A stretch of 64,000 nt of DNA from Oscillospiraceae bacterium (GTDB taxonomy: Bacteria; Bacillota; Clostridia; Oscillospirales; Ruminococcaceae). Position 1 is the first letter of the stretch; each line of letters opens with the position of its first letter. This document shows positions 34,820 through 43,215 of the stretch, piece by piece. Where the stretch lies: assembly GCA_017405465.1 (NCBI GenBank), contig JAFRAJ010000039.1, positions 62,001 to 126,000 on the forward strand, written 5' to 3'. The notes beneath the pieces are model-generated. The model saw only the letters and a list, made by a program, of their open reading frames with translations. It had not been told where the DNA came from and made no database searches. Position numbers and translations under genes: made by a program.

Positions 34820-35713
34820 ATGCTTCGAGAGCCTGGAGCCAACAGCGGATTGATATTAAGGGGAATCGGCGGTTTCTATTATGTAAAAACCGCCGACTCT
34901 GTCTTGGAATGCAATGCAAAAGGAATATTTCGTCTTCAGGGAATAACGCCTCTTGCTGGAGATTATGTGGATATCGGAGAAAGCGGAGGAGGCTATGTTG
35001 TCAGCAGGATATATGAGAGAGAAAACTACTTTAAACGTCCTCCTATAGCGAATGTTGACAATTTCTTCCTTGTGATTTCTTCTGTGGAACCTGATCCCAA
35101 TATGCTTGTAATAGACAGGATGACAGTCCTTTGTGAACAGAGGGGAATAAAGCCAGTCATACTTATCACTAAAACAGACTTGAAACCTGCCGAAAGAGTG
35201 AAGGATCTCTACGGCTCCATCGGGTATGAAGTCATAGATGTAATGAACGATGAGGGTTATGCTGTAAAACGTGTGAGTGAGATCTGTGCTGACAGCATTT
35301 CTGTGTTCTCAGGAAACAGCGGAGTCGGAAAATCCACATTTTTAAATAAGATCAGCCCTGAACTCTCTCTTGCAACAAGAGAGATAAGCAGAAAACTCGG
35401 GCGAGGTAAACACACTACCAGGTCTGTCGATCTGTATCCGTTTATGGGCGGATATCTTGCAGATACTCCTGGGTTTTCAGCACTGGATTTTGAAAGGGAT
35501 GAAAAAATCAGTAAAGATATTCTGGCGGATTACTTCCCGGATATAGCCAAACATACAGACGGATGTTTCTTTACTGGGTGTTCTCATACCGTAGAAAAAG
35601 GCTGCATGGTTCTAGAAGCTCTTCAGAACGGAGAGATAGATCCCAGCAGACATGAGAATTACCGTTATCTATATGAAGAAGCAGCTAGGATTGAAAAGAA
35701 TAAATACAACTGA
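34820..35713 (+). CDS. rsgA: ribosome small subunit-dependent GTPase A
   Basis: A 297-residue circularly permuted GTPase that checks late 30S assembly. An N-terminal OB-fold (about 1-70) is followed by permuted G motifs: TKTD (G4), then GNSGVGKST (G1, about residues 166-174), GKHTT (G2) and DTPGF (G3). A zinc site is visible in the C-terminal domain (CFFTGCSHTVEKGC). The start ATG lies four bases after the prkC stop. This closes the long operon; a terminator follows 16 bases on. Confidence 0.93.
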   Translation: MLREPGANSGLILRGIGGFYYVKTADSVLECNAKGIFRLQGITPLAGDYVDIGESGGGYVVSRIYERENYFKRPPIANVDNFFLVISSVEPDPNMLVIDRMTVLCEQRGIKPVILITKTDLKPAERVKDLYGSIGYEVIDVMNDEGYAVKRVSEICADSISVFSGNSGVGKSTFLNKISPELSLATREISRKLGRGKHTTRSVDLYPFMGGYLADTPGFSALDFERDEKISKDILADYFPDIAKHTDGCFFTGCSHTVEKGCMVLEALQNGEIDPSRHENYRYLYEEAARIEKNKYN

Positions 35714-35728
35714 TACTGCATGAGTAAG

Positions 35729-35762
35729 AGAAGCGCTTCAGAATGAAGGGCTTCTTTTCTTT
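35729..35762 (+). terminator. terminator after rsgA
   Basis: AGAAGCGCTTCA pairs with TGAAGGGCTTCT (one mismatch), loop GAA, followed by a T-rich tract. Confidence 0.8.
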
Positions 35763-35770
35763 CTGTTTCG

Positions 35771-36097
35771 TTAATCTGGCGTGACACTAACCGGGATTGC
35801 TTTGAGTGCATCATTATAGATGAAAAATGCAGGGAGAGAAACGATATCTGTTCATATGCTTTAGTCTACGTCGACAGAAGAACGGAGACTGCTCTGATAG
35901 AACCTGTCAGCACCAGGGATAAATACCGGCGAAAGTGCTTAGGCAGGGCTTTGATGTACGGCGCAGTCCGCCGTTGCAGAGAAAAAGGCATCAAAAAAAG
36001 TAATGTTGATTCATTCGGATCGCGAAAAGATTTCTATAATGCTGCTGGATTCTTTACAGAAGACAGCATTAGTTTCTGGTACAAGGTGCTCAGATGA
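35771..36097 (+). pseudogene. GNAT acetyltransferase remnant lacking its N-terminus
   Basis: A continuous frame of about 108 codons ends at TGA 36095-36097 and has clear GNAT C-terminal character: YALVYVDRRTETALIEPVS, then RDKYRRKCLGRALMYGA (acetyl-CoA loop, with the usual RxxGLG written RRKCLG), then GSRKDFYNAAGF. No ATG or ribosome site lies at a sensible place, and the N-terminal half is missing, so I read it as a decayed gene. It fills most of the 495-base gap between rsgA and ylxM; the rest holds a terminator, a promoter and an inverted repeat. A non-ATG start for a short protein cannot be excluded. Confidence 0.55.
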
Positions 36098-36140
36098 GAT
36101 GGTATCAGATGTCTTACTGTTTCTTTTCTGTAAACGGCTG

Positions 36141-36169
36141 TTGACAGGTGCAGGATCGGTCTGTATACT
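36141..36169 (+). promoter_or_regulatory. strong sigma-A promoter for ylxM-ffh
   Basis: Consensus TTGACA and TATACT with 17-base spacing, 40 bases before the ylxM start. Confidence 0.8.
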
Positions 36170-36193
36170 ATGTAAAGTTGTTGCACTTTACAT
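36170..36193 (+). promoter_or_regulatory. operator-like inverted repeat at the ylxM transcription start
   Basis: ATGTAAAGT and ACTTTACAT form perfect 9-base arms around TGTTGC, immediately after the -10 box. It overlaps the predicted start site and precedes the GGAGG, so it is well placed for a repressor or as a leader hairpin. Confidence 0.55.
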
Positions 36194-36208
36194 CACTTGG
36201 AGGCGGTC

Positions 36209-36586
36209 ATGGCGAAGGATTTATCGATGTGCAGACTCATCGACACATACGCAGCTGTTCTCACAGAGAAACAGCGTAGTGTGCTCGTCATGTATTATGA
36301 TGAGGATCTTTCTCTCGGAGAGATCGCTGAATTGGAAGGTATTACCCGCCAGGGCGTAAGAGATGCTATTAAGCGCGGGGAAAACACTCTGTTGGAATTA
36401 GAAGCGCAGCTTCATTTTGCGGACAGGTTCAGAGATTATTCCGACCTTGCTCAGAAGATACGCACTTATGCAAAGAACATCCTTGCATATGCTGACTCAA
36501 GGGGTTATACGTCTCAGATAAAAAACTCTGCTCAAGGAATAGTTGAAGCCGCAGATGAGCTTGAAAGATTTGTCGGGGAAGGCTGA
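36209..36586 (+). CDS. ylxM: YlxM family HTH protein (UPF0122)
   Basis: A 125-residue protein, usually encoded with ffh. The N-terminal half is a sigma-70 region-4-like helix-turn-helix: LTEKQRSVLVMYYDEDLSLGEIAE then GITRQGVRDAIKRGE (about residues 17-59). Relatives influence SRP function, possibly by RNA contact. The C-terminal half is helical with Asp/Glu. The ATG at 36209 is used because GGAGG lies five bases upstream; a TTG four codons earlier is inside that site. It ends 2 bases before ffh. This is the first gene of the ffh unit and lies behind the promoter/palindrome. Confidence 0.88.
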   Translation: MAKDLSMCRLIDTYAAVLTEKQRSVLVMYYDEDLSLGEIAELEGITRQGVRDAIKRGENTLLELEAQLHFADRFRDYSDLAQKIRTYAKNILAYADSRGYTSQIKNSAQGIVEAADELERFVGEG

Positions 36587-36588
36587 AA

Positions 36589-37914
36589 ATGGCATTTGAA
36601 AGTTTGACATCCAGACTTGGCGGAGTCTTCTCAGGGCTTAGAAAAAAAGGAAAACTCAGCGAAAAAGACATATCAGCTGCCATGAGAGAAGTCCGTATGG
36701 CTCTTCTTGAGGCAGATGTCAACTATAAGGTTGCAAAACAGTTCACGGATCAGGTCTCCCAGAAGGCTCTGGGAGAAGAAGTGATGAAGAGTCTCACTCC
36801 CGCTCAGCAGGTAGTAAAGATCGTTAATGACGAACTGATCGAGCTGATGGGAAAAGGGACGGGACAGCTTCGCCTGGAAGGTACTCCTCCAACTGTAATC
36901 CTTATGTGCGGCCTTCAGGGCGGTGGTAAGACGACGCACTGCGCGAAACTAGCCAAGATGTATAAGGATCAGGGACACAGACCGTTGCTCGTTGCGTGTG
37001 ACGTGTACAGACCTGCAGCAATCGAACAGCTGAAGATCATGGGCGAAACTGCAGGAGTGCCTGTGTTTGAGATGGGACAGGGCGATCCCCACGAGATAGC
37101 GAGGAAAGGCATTTCAGAAGCCAAAGATCACGGTTACGATATAGTGATCATAGATACCGCAGGACGCCTTCAGATAGACGAGGAACTCATGCAGGAGCTT
37201 GAGAGACTGAAGAAGGATTTTGCGAATCGAACGGTTCTCGTCGTTGACTCCCTTACCGGACAGGAAGCTGTAAATGTCGCAGATGAGTATAATAAACGCA
37301 TTGGAATAGACGGAGTCATACTTACAAAGCTTGATGCAGACGCCAGAGGCGGTGCAGCTCTGTCAGTCCTCTCCGTAACTGGTAAGCCTATTTTCTTCGC
37401 AGGTACCGGAGAAAAGGTTGGAGATCTGGAGGTATTCTATCCGGAACGTATGGCGAGCCGCATCCTTGGAATGGGCGACGTCATGTCCCTCATTGAGAAG
37501 GCTACGGCAAACTATGATGAGAAAGCAGCAGAGGAACTGCTGAAGAAGACCAAATCAAAGAAGGGCATGGATCTTAATGACCTCCTTGATCAGCTGAGGC
37601 AGCTCAGCAAAATGGGAAATATCAGACAGCTCGTTGCCATGATGCCCGGAGGTGCCAGCATCCCGGAAGAGGCAATAGATGAAAAGGCTCTTTCAAAAAC
37701 GGAAGCTATCATCCTTTCGATGACACCGGAAGAGAGGAGAAAGCCTGAGATTCTTAACGCTTCCAGAAAGCGCAGGATTGCAGCTGGTTGCGGAATGAAA
37801 GTAGAAGATATCAATCGTCTTCTAAAGCAATACGAACAGTCCAACAAGATGATGAAACAGATGACCAAACTCGGTAAACGAGGGCGGAACATGTTCAAAG
37901 GACTTCAGTTCTGA
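36589..37914 (+). CDS. ffh: signal recognition particle GTPase Ffh (SRP54)
   Basis: A 441-residue SRP protein that targets nascent membrane proteins to FtsY and SecYEG. The N domain (about 1-90) is followed by the G domain: GLQGGGKTT (about 105-113), RPAAIEQL, DTAGR (about 188-192), TKLD (about 246-249) and GTGEKVGDLE. The M domain (about 300-441) is Met-rich (SNKMMKQMTK) and binds 4.5S RNA and signal peptides. Length is normal. A small 6-bp hairpin (37920-37934) lies between ffh and rpsP without a T-run. Confidence 0.96.
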   Translation: MAFESLTSRLGGVFSGLRKKGKLSEKDISAAMREVRMALLEADVNYKVAKQFTDQVSQKALGEEVMKSLTPAQQVVKIVNDELIELMGKGTGQLRLEGTPPTVILMCGLQGGGKTTHCAKLAKMYKDQGHRPLLVACDVYRPAAIEQLKIMGETAGVPVFEMGQGDPHEIARKGISEAKDHGYDIVIIDTAGRLQIDEELMQELERLKKDFANRTVLVVDSLTGQEAVNVADEYNKRIGIDGVILTKLDADARGGAALSVLSVTGKPIFFAGTGEKVGDLEVFYPERMASRILGMGDVMSLIEKATANYDEKAAEELLKKTKSKKGMDLNDLLDQLRQLSKMGNIRQLVAMMPGGASIPEEAIDEKALSKTEAIILSMTPEERRKPEILNASRKRRIAAGCGMKVEDINRLLKQYEQSNKMMKQMTKLGKRGRNMFKGLQF

Positions 37915-37972
37915 CATACCCGAACACTGTTCGGTAATAATATAAAAGCAATTATATTTGGAGGAAAAAATA

Positions 37973-38218
37973 ATGGCAGTTAAGATCAGACTGCGCCGTA
38001 TGGGCGCTAAGAAAGCACCTTTCTATCGTGTGGTGGTGGCTGACAGCCGCTCACCCCGTGATGGACGTTTCATCGAGGAACTCGGAATCTACGATCCTAC
38101 GACTGAACCGACTACATTCAGAGTAGACCAGGACAAGGTGAAGCAGTGGATGGCGAACGGTGCTCAGCCCACCGAGACAGTCCGTGTGCTTCTTAAGAAA
38201 AGCGGAGTTATCGAATGA
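37973..38218 (+). CDS. rpsP: 30S ribosomal protein S16
   Basis: An 81-residue ribosomal protein: [25 protein letters not shown] is diagnostic (split across residues 2-26), and [12 protein letters not shown] follows. ATG 37973 is chosen because GGAGG lies about eight bases upstream and the protein then starts MAVKIRL; an in-frame ATG five codons earlier overlaps that site. It overlaps khpA by 4 bases. Standard place after ffh. Confidence 0.96.
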   Translation: MAVKIRLRRMGAKKAPFYRVVVADSRSPRDGRFIEELGIYDPTTEPTTFRVDQDKVKQWMANGAQPTETVRVLLKKSGVIE

Positions 38219-38454
38219 ATCTTAAAGAGCTTCTGGAAGTGATGGCCAGAGGACTTGTGGAAGACAAGGATTCTGTTAACGTCACAGTTGATGAACCCAA
38301 TGAGGAAGGTATCACAGTGTACCATCTCAATGTTGCAGAAGAAGATGTTGGACGCGTGATCGGCAAACAAGGCCGTATCGCCAAGGCTATCCGTACTGTA
38401 ATGCGCTCTGCAGCAGTAAAGAGCGGTGCTCATGTGATGGTCGAGATCGATTGA
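38215..38454 (+). CDS. khpA: KH-domain RNA-binding protein KhpA
   Basis: A 79-residue single KH-domain protein with the GxxG-type loop in [18 protein letters not shown] (about residues 46-63). KhpA pairs with KhpB (Jag) in Gram-positive bacteria to bind RNA and affects cell division and elongation. It starts within the rpsP stop codon (ATGA). A strong terminator follows, so ylxM-ffh-rpsP-khpA end here as one unit. Confidence 0.92.
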   Translation: MNLKELLEVMARGLVEDKDSVNVTVDEPNEEGITVYHLNVAEEDVGRVIGKQGRIAKAIRTVMRSAAVKSGAHVMVEID

Positions 38455-38464
38455 TCAATACTCG

Positions 38465-38495
38465 AGCGGGGCGAAAAAAAATCGCCCCGCTTTTT
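38465..38495 (+). terminator. terminator after khpA
   Basis: AGCGGGGCGA pairs perfectly with TCGCCCCGCT around seven A, followed by five T. Only 19 bases separate it from rimM. Confidence 0.9.
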
Positions 38496-38514
38496 ACAGT
38501 GTAAGGAGCTATAA

Positions 38515-39030
38515 ATGCAGAAATATCTGGAGGTCGGCAAGATAGTGTCGACTCACGGGATAGCTGGAGAGATGAAGGTGTATCCCTGGGCAGACAGCGC
38601 ATCTGCTCTTACCAAACTGAAGAGTGTGTTCTGGGATAAGGATGGCAGCAGTTCTGTAAAAGTAACCTCGGCAAGGACTCACAAAAACATGCTTCTGCTG
38701 AAACTCGAAGGAGTAGATTCCATAGAATCTGCAAGACGTTATATCGAGCGCACTGTATATGCAGACCGCGATGAGATCATCATGGAGAACGGCTCGTATT
38801 TTGTAGTGGATCTGATAGGGCTTGAAGCAGTTGACAGCAGGGACGGAAGTCACATAGGCGTACTGTCAGATGTCACTAATACCGGTGTTCAGGATATCTA
38901 CCATATAAAGCTTGACAGCGGGGAAATCAGAATGGTCCCTGCAGTGCCGTTCTTTGTTAAGAATGTTGATCTACAGAAGGGTGTTGTCGAGATAGAACCG
39001 ATAGAAGGATTGCTTGAAGATGCAAATTGA
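38515..39030 (+). CDS. rimM: 16S rRNA processing protein RimM
   Basis: A 171-residue 30S maturation factor that binds S19. The N-terminal RimM domain begins [20 protein letters not shown] (residues 5-24), and the C-terminal PRC-barrel includes [12 protein letters not shown] and [21 protein letters not shown] upstream of the ATG serves as ribosome site. Because a terminator sits just before it, its expression may depend on partial read-through or an unseen promoter. It overlaps trmD by 11 bases. Confidence 0.93.
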   Translation: MQKYLEVGKIVSTHGIAGEMKVYPWADSASALTKLKSVFWDKDGSSSVKVTSARTHKNMLLLKLEGVDSIESARRYIERTVYADRDEIIMENGSYFVVDLIGLEAVDSRDGSHIGVLSDVTNTGVQDIYHIKLDSGEIRMVPAVPFFVKNVDLQKGVVEIEPIEGLLEDAN

Positions 39031-39736
39031 CATAATGACATTGTTTCCGGATATGTGCGAGTCCTATCTGAGCGAGAGCATAATAGGAAGAGCCATCAGA
39101 AAAGGCGCTCTGAACGTCAGGTGCCATAATATCCGTGACTATACGCTGAACAAACAGAAACAGACTGATGATGCCCCTTTCGGAGGCGGGATGGGAATGG
39201 TGATGTACTGCCAGCCTATCTATGACTGTTTCCAGGCAATTTGTGATCAGAGAGGAAAAAGACCTCATCTCATTTATATGAGCCCTGCCGGTAAGGTATT
39301 CAATCAGGCTAAAGCAGTGGAATTATCCAAGATGGATAATATCTGTATACTTTGCGGTCATTATGAAGGAGTCGACGAACGTGTTATCGAAGAGATCGTC
39401 GATGAAGAGATCTCTATAGGTGACTATGTCGTCACCGGAGGAGAGATGCCTGCACTAATCGTAACGGATGCGGTGGCAAGACTCTGCGAAGGAGTGCTTT
39501 CAGATGAAGAATGCTACTCAGAAGAGAGTCATTACAGCGGTCTTCTTGAATATCCGCAGTACACCAGACCATATATCTGGAACGGCAGAGAAGTGCCTGA
39601 AGTCCTGAGGAGCGGGCATCATGCGAACATTGAAAAATGGAAAAAAGATCAAGCATTGAGAAGGACTAGAGAACGTCGTCCGGACATGTATGAACAGTAT
39701 ATTTCTGAACATCCTGAAGACAGGTTGCAGGATTAA
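39020..39736 (+). CDS. trmD: tRNA (guanine-N1)-methyltransferase TrmD
   Basis: A 238-residue SPOUT enzyme forming m1G37 in tRNA. The N-terminus DIMTLFPDM, the knot motif [13 protein letters not shown] (about residues 112-124) and [23 protein letters not shown] (about 132-154) are diagnostic. The C-terminal helical domain contains the ARPYIWN-like [15 protein letters not shown]. The start ATG 39020 gives the normal length and sits inside rimM; a TTG two codons earlier is a weaker option. Confidence 0.95.
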   Translation: MQIDIMTLFPDMCESYLSESIIGRAIRKGALNVRCHNIRDYTLNKQKQTDDAPFGGGMGMVMYCQPIYDCFQAICDQRGKRPHLIYMSPAGKVFNQAKAVELSKMDNICILCGHYEGVDERVIEEIVDEEISIGDYVVTGGEMPALIVTDAVARLCEGVLSDEECYSEESHYSGLLEYPQYTRPYIWNGREVPEVLRSGHHANIEKWKKDQALRRTRERRPDMYEQYISEHPEDRLQD

Positions 39737-39816
39737 GCAAAATATACCAATAGGTCTTTTATGGACCCTTTATTCATATGCATTTAGTAAAAAAAAATAA
39801 AAGACGGCGCAGTTTC

Positions 39817-39844
39817 TTGACGGAATGCACAGTTTTGTTATAAT
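39817..39844 (+). promoter_or_regulatory. sigma-A promoter for the HPr gene
   Basis: TTGACG and TATAAT, 16-base spacing. A short GCTGCT-GAAA-GGCAGC hairpin lies in the leader just downstream (about 39851-39866). Confidence 0.65.
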
Positions 39845-39919
39845 TTAGTTGCTGCTGAAAGGCAGCTAAAAAGAGAAATCATTTATTACTCATATAATGG
39901 AAACGGAGATAATTGAATT

Positions 39920-40183
39920 ATGTGTGTACAGGACATAACAGTTGAAAACCAGGTCGGCCTTCATGCCCGTCCCGCAACATTCTTCATACAGAAAGCAAAC
40001 GAATTCAAGTGCTCAATCTGGGTTGAGAAGGATGAGAGGCGTGCCAATGCGAAGAGCCTTCTCGGTGTTCTCTCACTCGGTATCGTTGGTGGAACCACTA
40101 TTCGTCTTATTGCTGACGGTGTTGATGAGCAGCAGGCGATTGAGGGACTTGTTAAACTGATCGAATCCGGTTTCAACGAGTAA
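39920..40183 (+). CDS. ptsH: HPr family phosphocarrier protein
   Basis: An 87-residue PTS carrier. His15 in GLHARPAT accepts phosphate from enzyme I, and Ser46 in NAKSLLGVLSLG is the HPr-kinase site used in catabolite repression, so both functions are possible; the His rules out a Crh-type protein. GGAGAT precedes the ATG. It is monocistronic with its own promoter and terminator; no ptsI follows, as in many Clostridia where ptsH stands alone. Confidence 0.92.
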   Translation: MCVQDITVENQVGLHARPATFFIQKANEFKCSIWVEKDERRANAKSLLGVLSLGIVGGTTIRLIADGVDEQQAIEGLVKLIESGFNE

Positions 40184-40196
40184 AGTAAAGTGTTTG

Positions 40197-40224
40197 AGCC
40201 GCCTCGATTTCGAGGCGGCTTTTG
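40197..40224 (+). terminator. terminator after HPr gene
   Basis: AGCCGCCTCG pairs perfectly with CGAGGCGGCT, loop ATTT, then TTTT. It ends 16 bases before the uvrC start. Confidence 0.88.
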
Positions 40225-40240
40225 GTTTGTTTTAAAGCAA

Positions 40241-42055
40241 ATGGATCTAAACGGACTTCAGAAAAAAGCTTTGTCACTTCCTCTTCTGCCTGGGGTATAT
40301 ATCATGAAGGACAGGAAGGGGGAGGTGATCTATGTCGGAAAAGCAAAAAGACTGAAAAACAGGGTCTCAAGTTATTTCAGGACTGGAGCTTCTCATACGC
40401 CTAAAGTGGAGAAGATGGTCTCCCATGTCAATGATTTTGACGTAATAGTCGTCGACAGTGAATTTGAGGCGCTGACTCTTGAGTGCTCCATGATAAAACA
40501 GCACAGGCCGAGATACAACATCCTGCTCATGGATGATAAAGGCTTTTCCTACATACGTGTTTCCGATGAAAAGTTTCCACGCATTACAGCGGAACTTCAG
40601 AAGAAGAATGACACGTCTGCTTATTACGGGCCATATATCAGCTCTTTCGCAGTCAAACGAATGACGGATACTGTAAATGAAGCTTTCAGGCTGCCAACAT
40701 GCACATACAATTTTGAAAAGATCACCAGAAAGAGAGCCTGCCTGAATGCTCATCTGGGCCGTTGCTGCGCTCCATGTGTCGGGCAGATATCCAGAGAAGC
40801 CTATCTTGAACTTGTAGACAGTGCAGTTACAATGCTGCTCAAAGGGAGCGGTGAGATCCTTGAAATACTGCAGGAACGTATGAACCAGGCAAGTGAAGCG
40901 CTTGAGTTCGAACGTGCTGCTAGATACCGCGACAGCATCATATCGATCCGCAAACTGGAAGAGGGGCAGAAAGTAGTAAAGAATGACAGCAGCCGTGATA
41001 TGGATGTGTTTGCTTTTGCGGCGAATGAAAAGATGGTATGCGCTGATGTGTTGAAGTTCAGGGACGGCATACTCGTAGATAAGGAAGAACGTCTGATATA
41101 TGACACCTCAGATATCGATGAAGCAAGGGAGGAATTCGTAACACACTATTATCTGAGCGGTAACGAGATCCCGAGGGAGGTCCTGTGCGATAAAGCGCTG
41201 GAGTATCAGGAACAGTTAAGAGAATGGCTATCTGTACAAAGGCAGTCTGCGGTAACTGTGACAGTCCCGGTGAGGGGAGAACGCAGATCGATCGTTGAGA
41301 TGGCTTACAGCAATGCTTCTGAGAGGATCAAGAGAGAATCCGGAAGAAGAACAAGAAATGAAGCTCTGCTGGGCGAGCTTGCCAGTATGCTTGGAATGAG
41401 CTCTTATCCTGAGAGGATAGAGCTTTATGATATTTCCAACTATGGAGATGATGCAGTAGGAGGAATAGTGGTATTCCAGAATGGAGAACCGAGAAAATCC
41501 GAATATCGCAGATTCAAGATAAAGTCGGTACAGGGTATAGACGACTATGCTTCAACTGCTGAAGTGATCTCAAGACGCATCGGCAGATATGATGAAGGAT
41601 CGAAGGGGTTCGATGTCAAACCTGATCTGATATTACTGGACGGCGGCAGAGGACATCTGGATACTGTCTGCAATATCCTTGCAGGAAGTTCTTTTTCAGA
41701 TGTTCCTGTTTTCGGACTCGTCAAAGATGCAAGACACAGGACAAGAGCAATCGTGTCGAAGGAAGGCGAGATAGCAGTTTCGATGCATAAGAGCATATTC
41801 AGCTTCGTATCAAAAATGCAGGATGAAGTTCACCGCTATACGATAGAATATGAGAAAAAGAGCCATAGCTCAAAGGCGCTCAGGTCATCTCTTCTGGATA
41901 TTGAAGGCATCGGAGAGACAAGAGCCAAAACACTGCTAAAGCATTTTAAGACCCTCAAGGCTGTCAGCGAGGCAACAGTAGAAGAACTTACGGCAGTAAA
42001 AGGAATGAATTCCAAATCAGCAGAAGCTGTCTGGAAAACTTTCCATCAGCAATAA
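40241..42055 (+). CDS. uvrC: UvrABC system protein C
   Basis: A 604-residue excision-repair nuclease making both incisions around UvrB-bound lesions. The GIY-YIG domain (about 10-90: GVYIMKDRKGEVIYVGKAK) is followed by a Cys-rich segment (CTYNF, CLNAHLGRCCAPCVG), the UVR motif for UvrB (about 205-240), an RNase H-like endonuclease (about 385-540: DISNYG, LLDGGRGH) and paired helix-hairpin-helix motifs (about 555-600). ATG 40241 gives the standard start. No clear Shine-Dalgarno is present, and the HPr terminator ends 16 bases upstream, which is odd. Confidence 0.95.
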   Translation: MDLNGLQKKALSLPLLPGVYIMKDRKGEVIYVGKAKRLKNRVSSYFRTGASHTPKVEKMVSHVNDFDVIVVDSEFEALTLECSMIKQHRPRYNILLMDDKGFSYIRVSDEKFPRITAELQKKNDTSAYYGPYISSFAVKRMTDTVNEAFRLPTCTYNFEKITRKRACLNAHLGRCCAPCVGQISREAYLELVDSAVTMLLKGSGEILEILQERMNQASEALEFERAARYRDSIISIRKLEEGQKVVKNDSSRDMDVFAFAANEKMVCADVLKFRDGILVDKEERLIYDTSDIDEAREEFVTHYYLSGNEIPREVLCDKALEYQEQLREWLSVQRQSAVTVTVPVRGERRSIVEMAYSNASERIKRESGRRTRNEALLGELASMLGMSSYPERIELYDISNYGDDAVGGIVVFQNGEPRKSEYRRFKIKSVQGIDDYASTAEVISRRIGRYDEGSKGFDVKPDLILLDGGRGHLDTVCNILAGSSFSDVPVFGLVKDARHRTRAIVSKEGEIAVSMHKSIFSFVSKMQDEVHRYTIEYEKKSHSSKALRSSLLDIEGIGETRAKTLLKHFKTLKAVSEATVEELTAVKGMNSKSAEAVWKTFHQQ

Positions 42056-42178
42056 GGTTCTGCGATTGTTCTTATAGAACATCTTTGAATGATAGATGGT
42101 AAAATGTAACAGGTGCGGACAAATATTGACAAACCAACGGATGCCCAGGCATCCATCAGACATAGAGAAAGGGTATAT

Positions 42179-42724
42179 ATGCGAGTTAATACAGGAACAG
42201 CCCGAGGAATGATGCTCGAGACACTTCCAGGAGAGGATATTGTCAGGCCGACATCCCAAAAAGCCAAAGAAGCGATCTTTTCAGCGCTTCAGTTTCACGT
42301 GCCGGGAGCCGATATGTTGGACCTGTTCGCCGGCAGCGGCCAGATGGGCATAGAAGCTTTAAGTCGAGGAGCCAATCACTGCGTATTTGTAGATAGTTCA
42401 AGAGACGCAATAGGTGTCATCAAGAGGAATCTGAACAAAACCGGTCTATTCAAATCTGCAACTGTTGCTGAGACTGACGCTGTGAGATACATACAGCGAT
42501 GCAAGACGAAGTTTGATATTATCTATGCTGATCCTCCATATCGGAATAATATCGCAGGAAGCCTTGTGGGTTATTTTTCAAAGATTCTAAACGATGGCGG
42601 ATTTGCAGCTGTGGAAGCTGAAAAAGAAGCTGTTCTGCCGGACTACGGCGCAGGGATGGTACTCAGAAAGAGATATGATTACGGAAATACATCGATATGG
42701 CTGTATGTTAAAGAGGAGGAATAG
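42179..42724 (+). CDS. rsmD: 16S rRNA m2G966 methyltransferase RsmD
   Basis: A 181-residue SAM-dependent methyltransferase. The N-terminal VNTGTARGMMLE and RPTSQKAKEAIFSAL are typical, the SAM site is LDLFAGSGQMGIEALSRGA (about residues 46-64), and the catalytic motif is ADPPYRNN (about 117-124). It modifies G966 of 16S rRNA. ATG 42179 is preferred over one 22 codons upstream because GAAAGGG precedes it and the protein aligns with the family start. It is followed closely by coaD, the usual partner. Confidence 0.92.
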   Translation: MRVNTGTARGMMLETLPGEDIVRPTSQKAKEAIFSALQFHVPGADMLDLFAGSGQMGIEALSRGANHCVFVDSSRDAIGVIKRNLNKTGLFKSATVAETDAVRYIQRCKTKFDIIYADPPYRNNIAGSLVGYFSKILNDGGFAAVEAEKEAVLPDYGAGMVLRKRYDYGNTSIWLYVKEEE

Positions 42725-42729
42725 ACTCT

Positions 42730-43215
42730 ATGAGAATAGCTGTTTGTCCCGGTAGTTTCGATCCCATTACAAAAGGACACCTTGATATCATAAAGCGTGC
42801 CTCGAAGCTTTTTGATAACGTCATCGTTGTCGTATTGCAGAATACTGCTAAAAAATATACTTTCTCGGTAGAAGAGCGTGTTCACTTTATCGAGGAATCG
42901 ACTGCCGACATTGCTAATGTTTCTGTGGATTCATATGACGGGCTCCTGATGGATTTCTGCAAGATGAAAGGTGCCGTAGCAGTCGTCAAAGGGCTGAGAG
43001 CGGTCACCGATTTTGAGTACGAGTTCCAGATGTCACTTATCAATAAACAACTGAATCCTGAGATTGAGACGGTCTTCATAAACACAGCGCAGGAATACAT
43101 GTTCTTAAGCTCAAGCGTAGTCCGGGAGGTCGCTTCGTTCGGCGGTGATGTTTCTCAGTTCGTCCCGGAACAGATCAGTACAGAGATAACAGAAAGATTC
43201 ATAAAGGAAGGCTGA
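42730..43215 (+). CDS. coaD: phosphopantetheine adenylyltransferase
   Basis: A 161-residue enzyme joining ATP and 4'-phosphopantetheine to give dephospho-CoA. The nucleotidyltransferase motif is PGSFDPITKGHLDII (about residues 8-22, T/HxGH reads KGHLD), with VKGLRAVTDFEYE (about 86-98) and the C-terminal LSSSVVREVASFGG (about 126-139, ISSSxVRE). Length is exactly typical. GAGGAATAG precedes the ATG. The stop overlaps the next start (TGATG). Confidence 0.95.
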   Translation: MRIAVCPGSFDPITKGHLDIIKRASKLFDNVIVVVLQNTAKKYTFSVEERVHFIEESTADIANVSVDSYDGLLMDFCKMKGAVAVVKGLRAVTDFEYEFQMSLINKQLNPEIETVFINTAQEYMFLSSSVVREVASFGGDVSQFVPEQISTEITERFIKEG

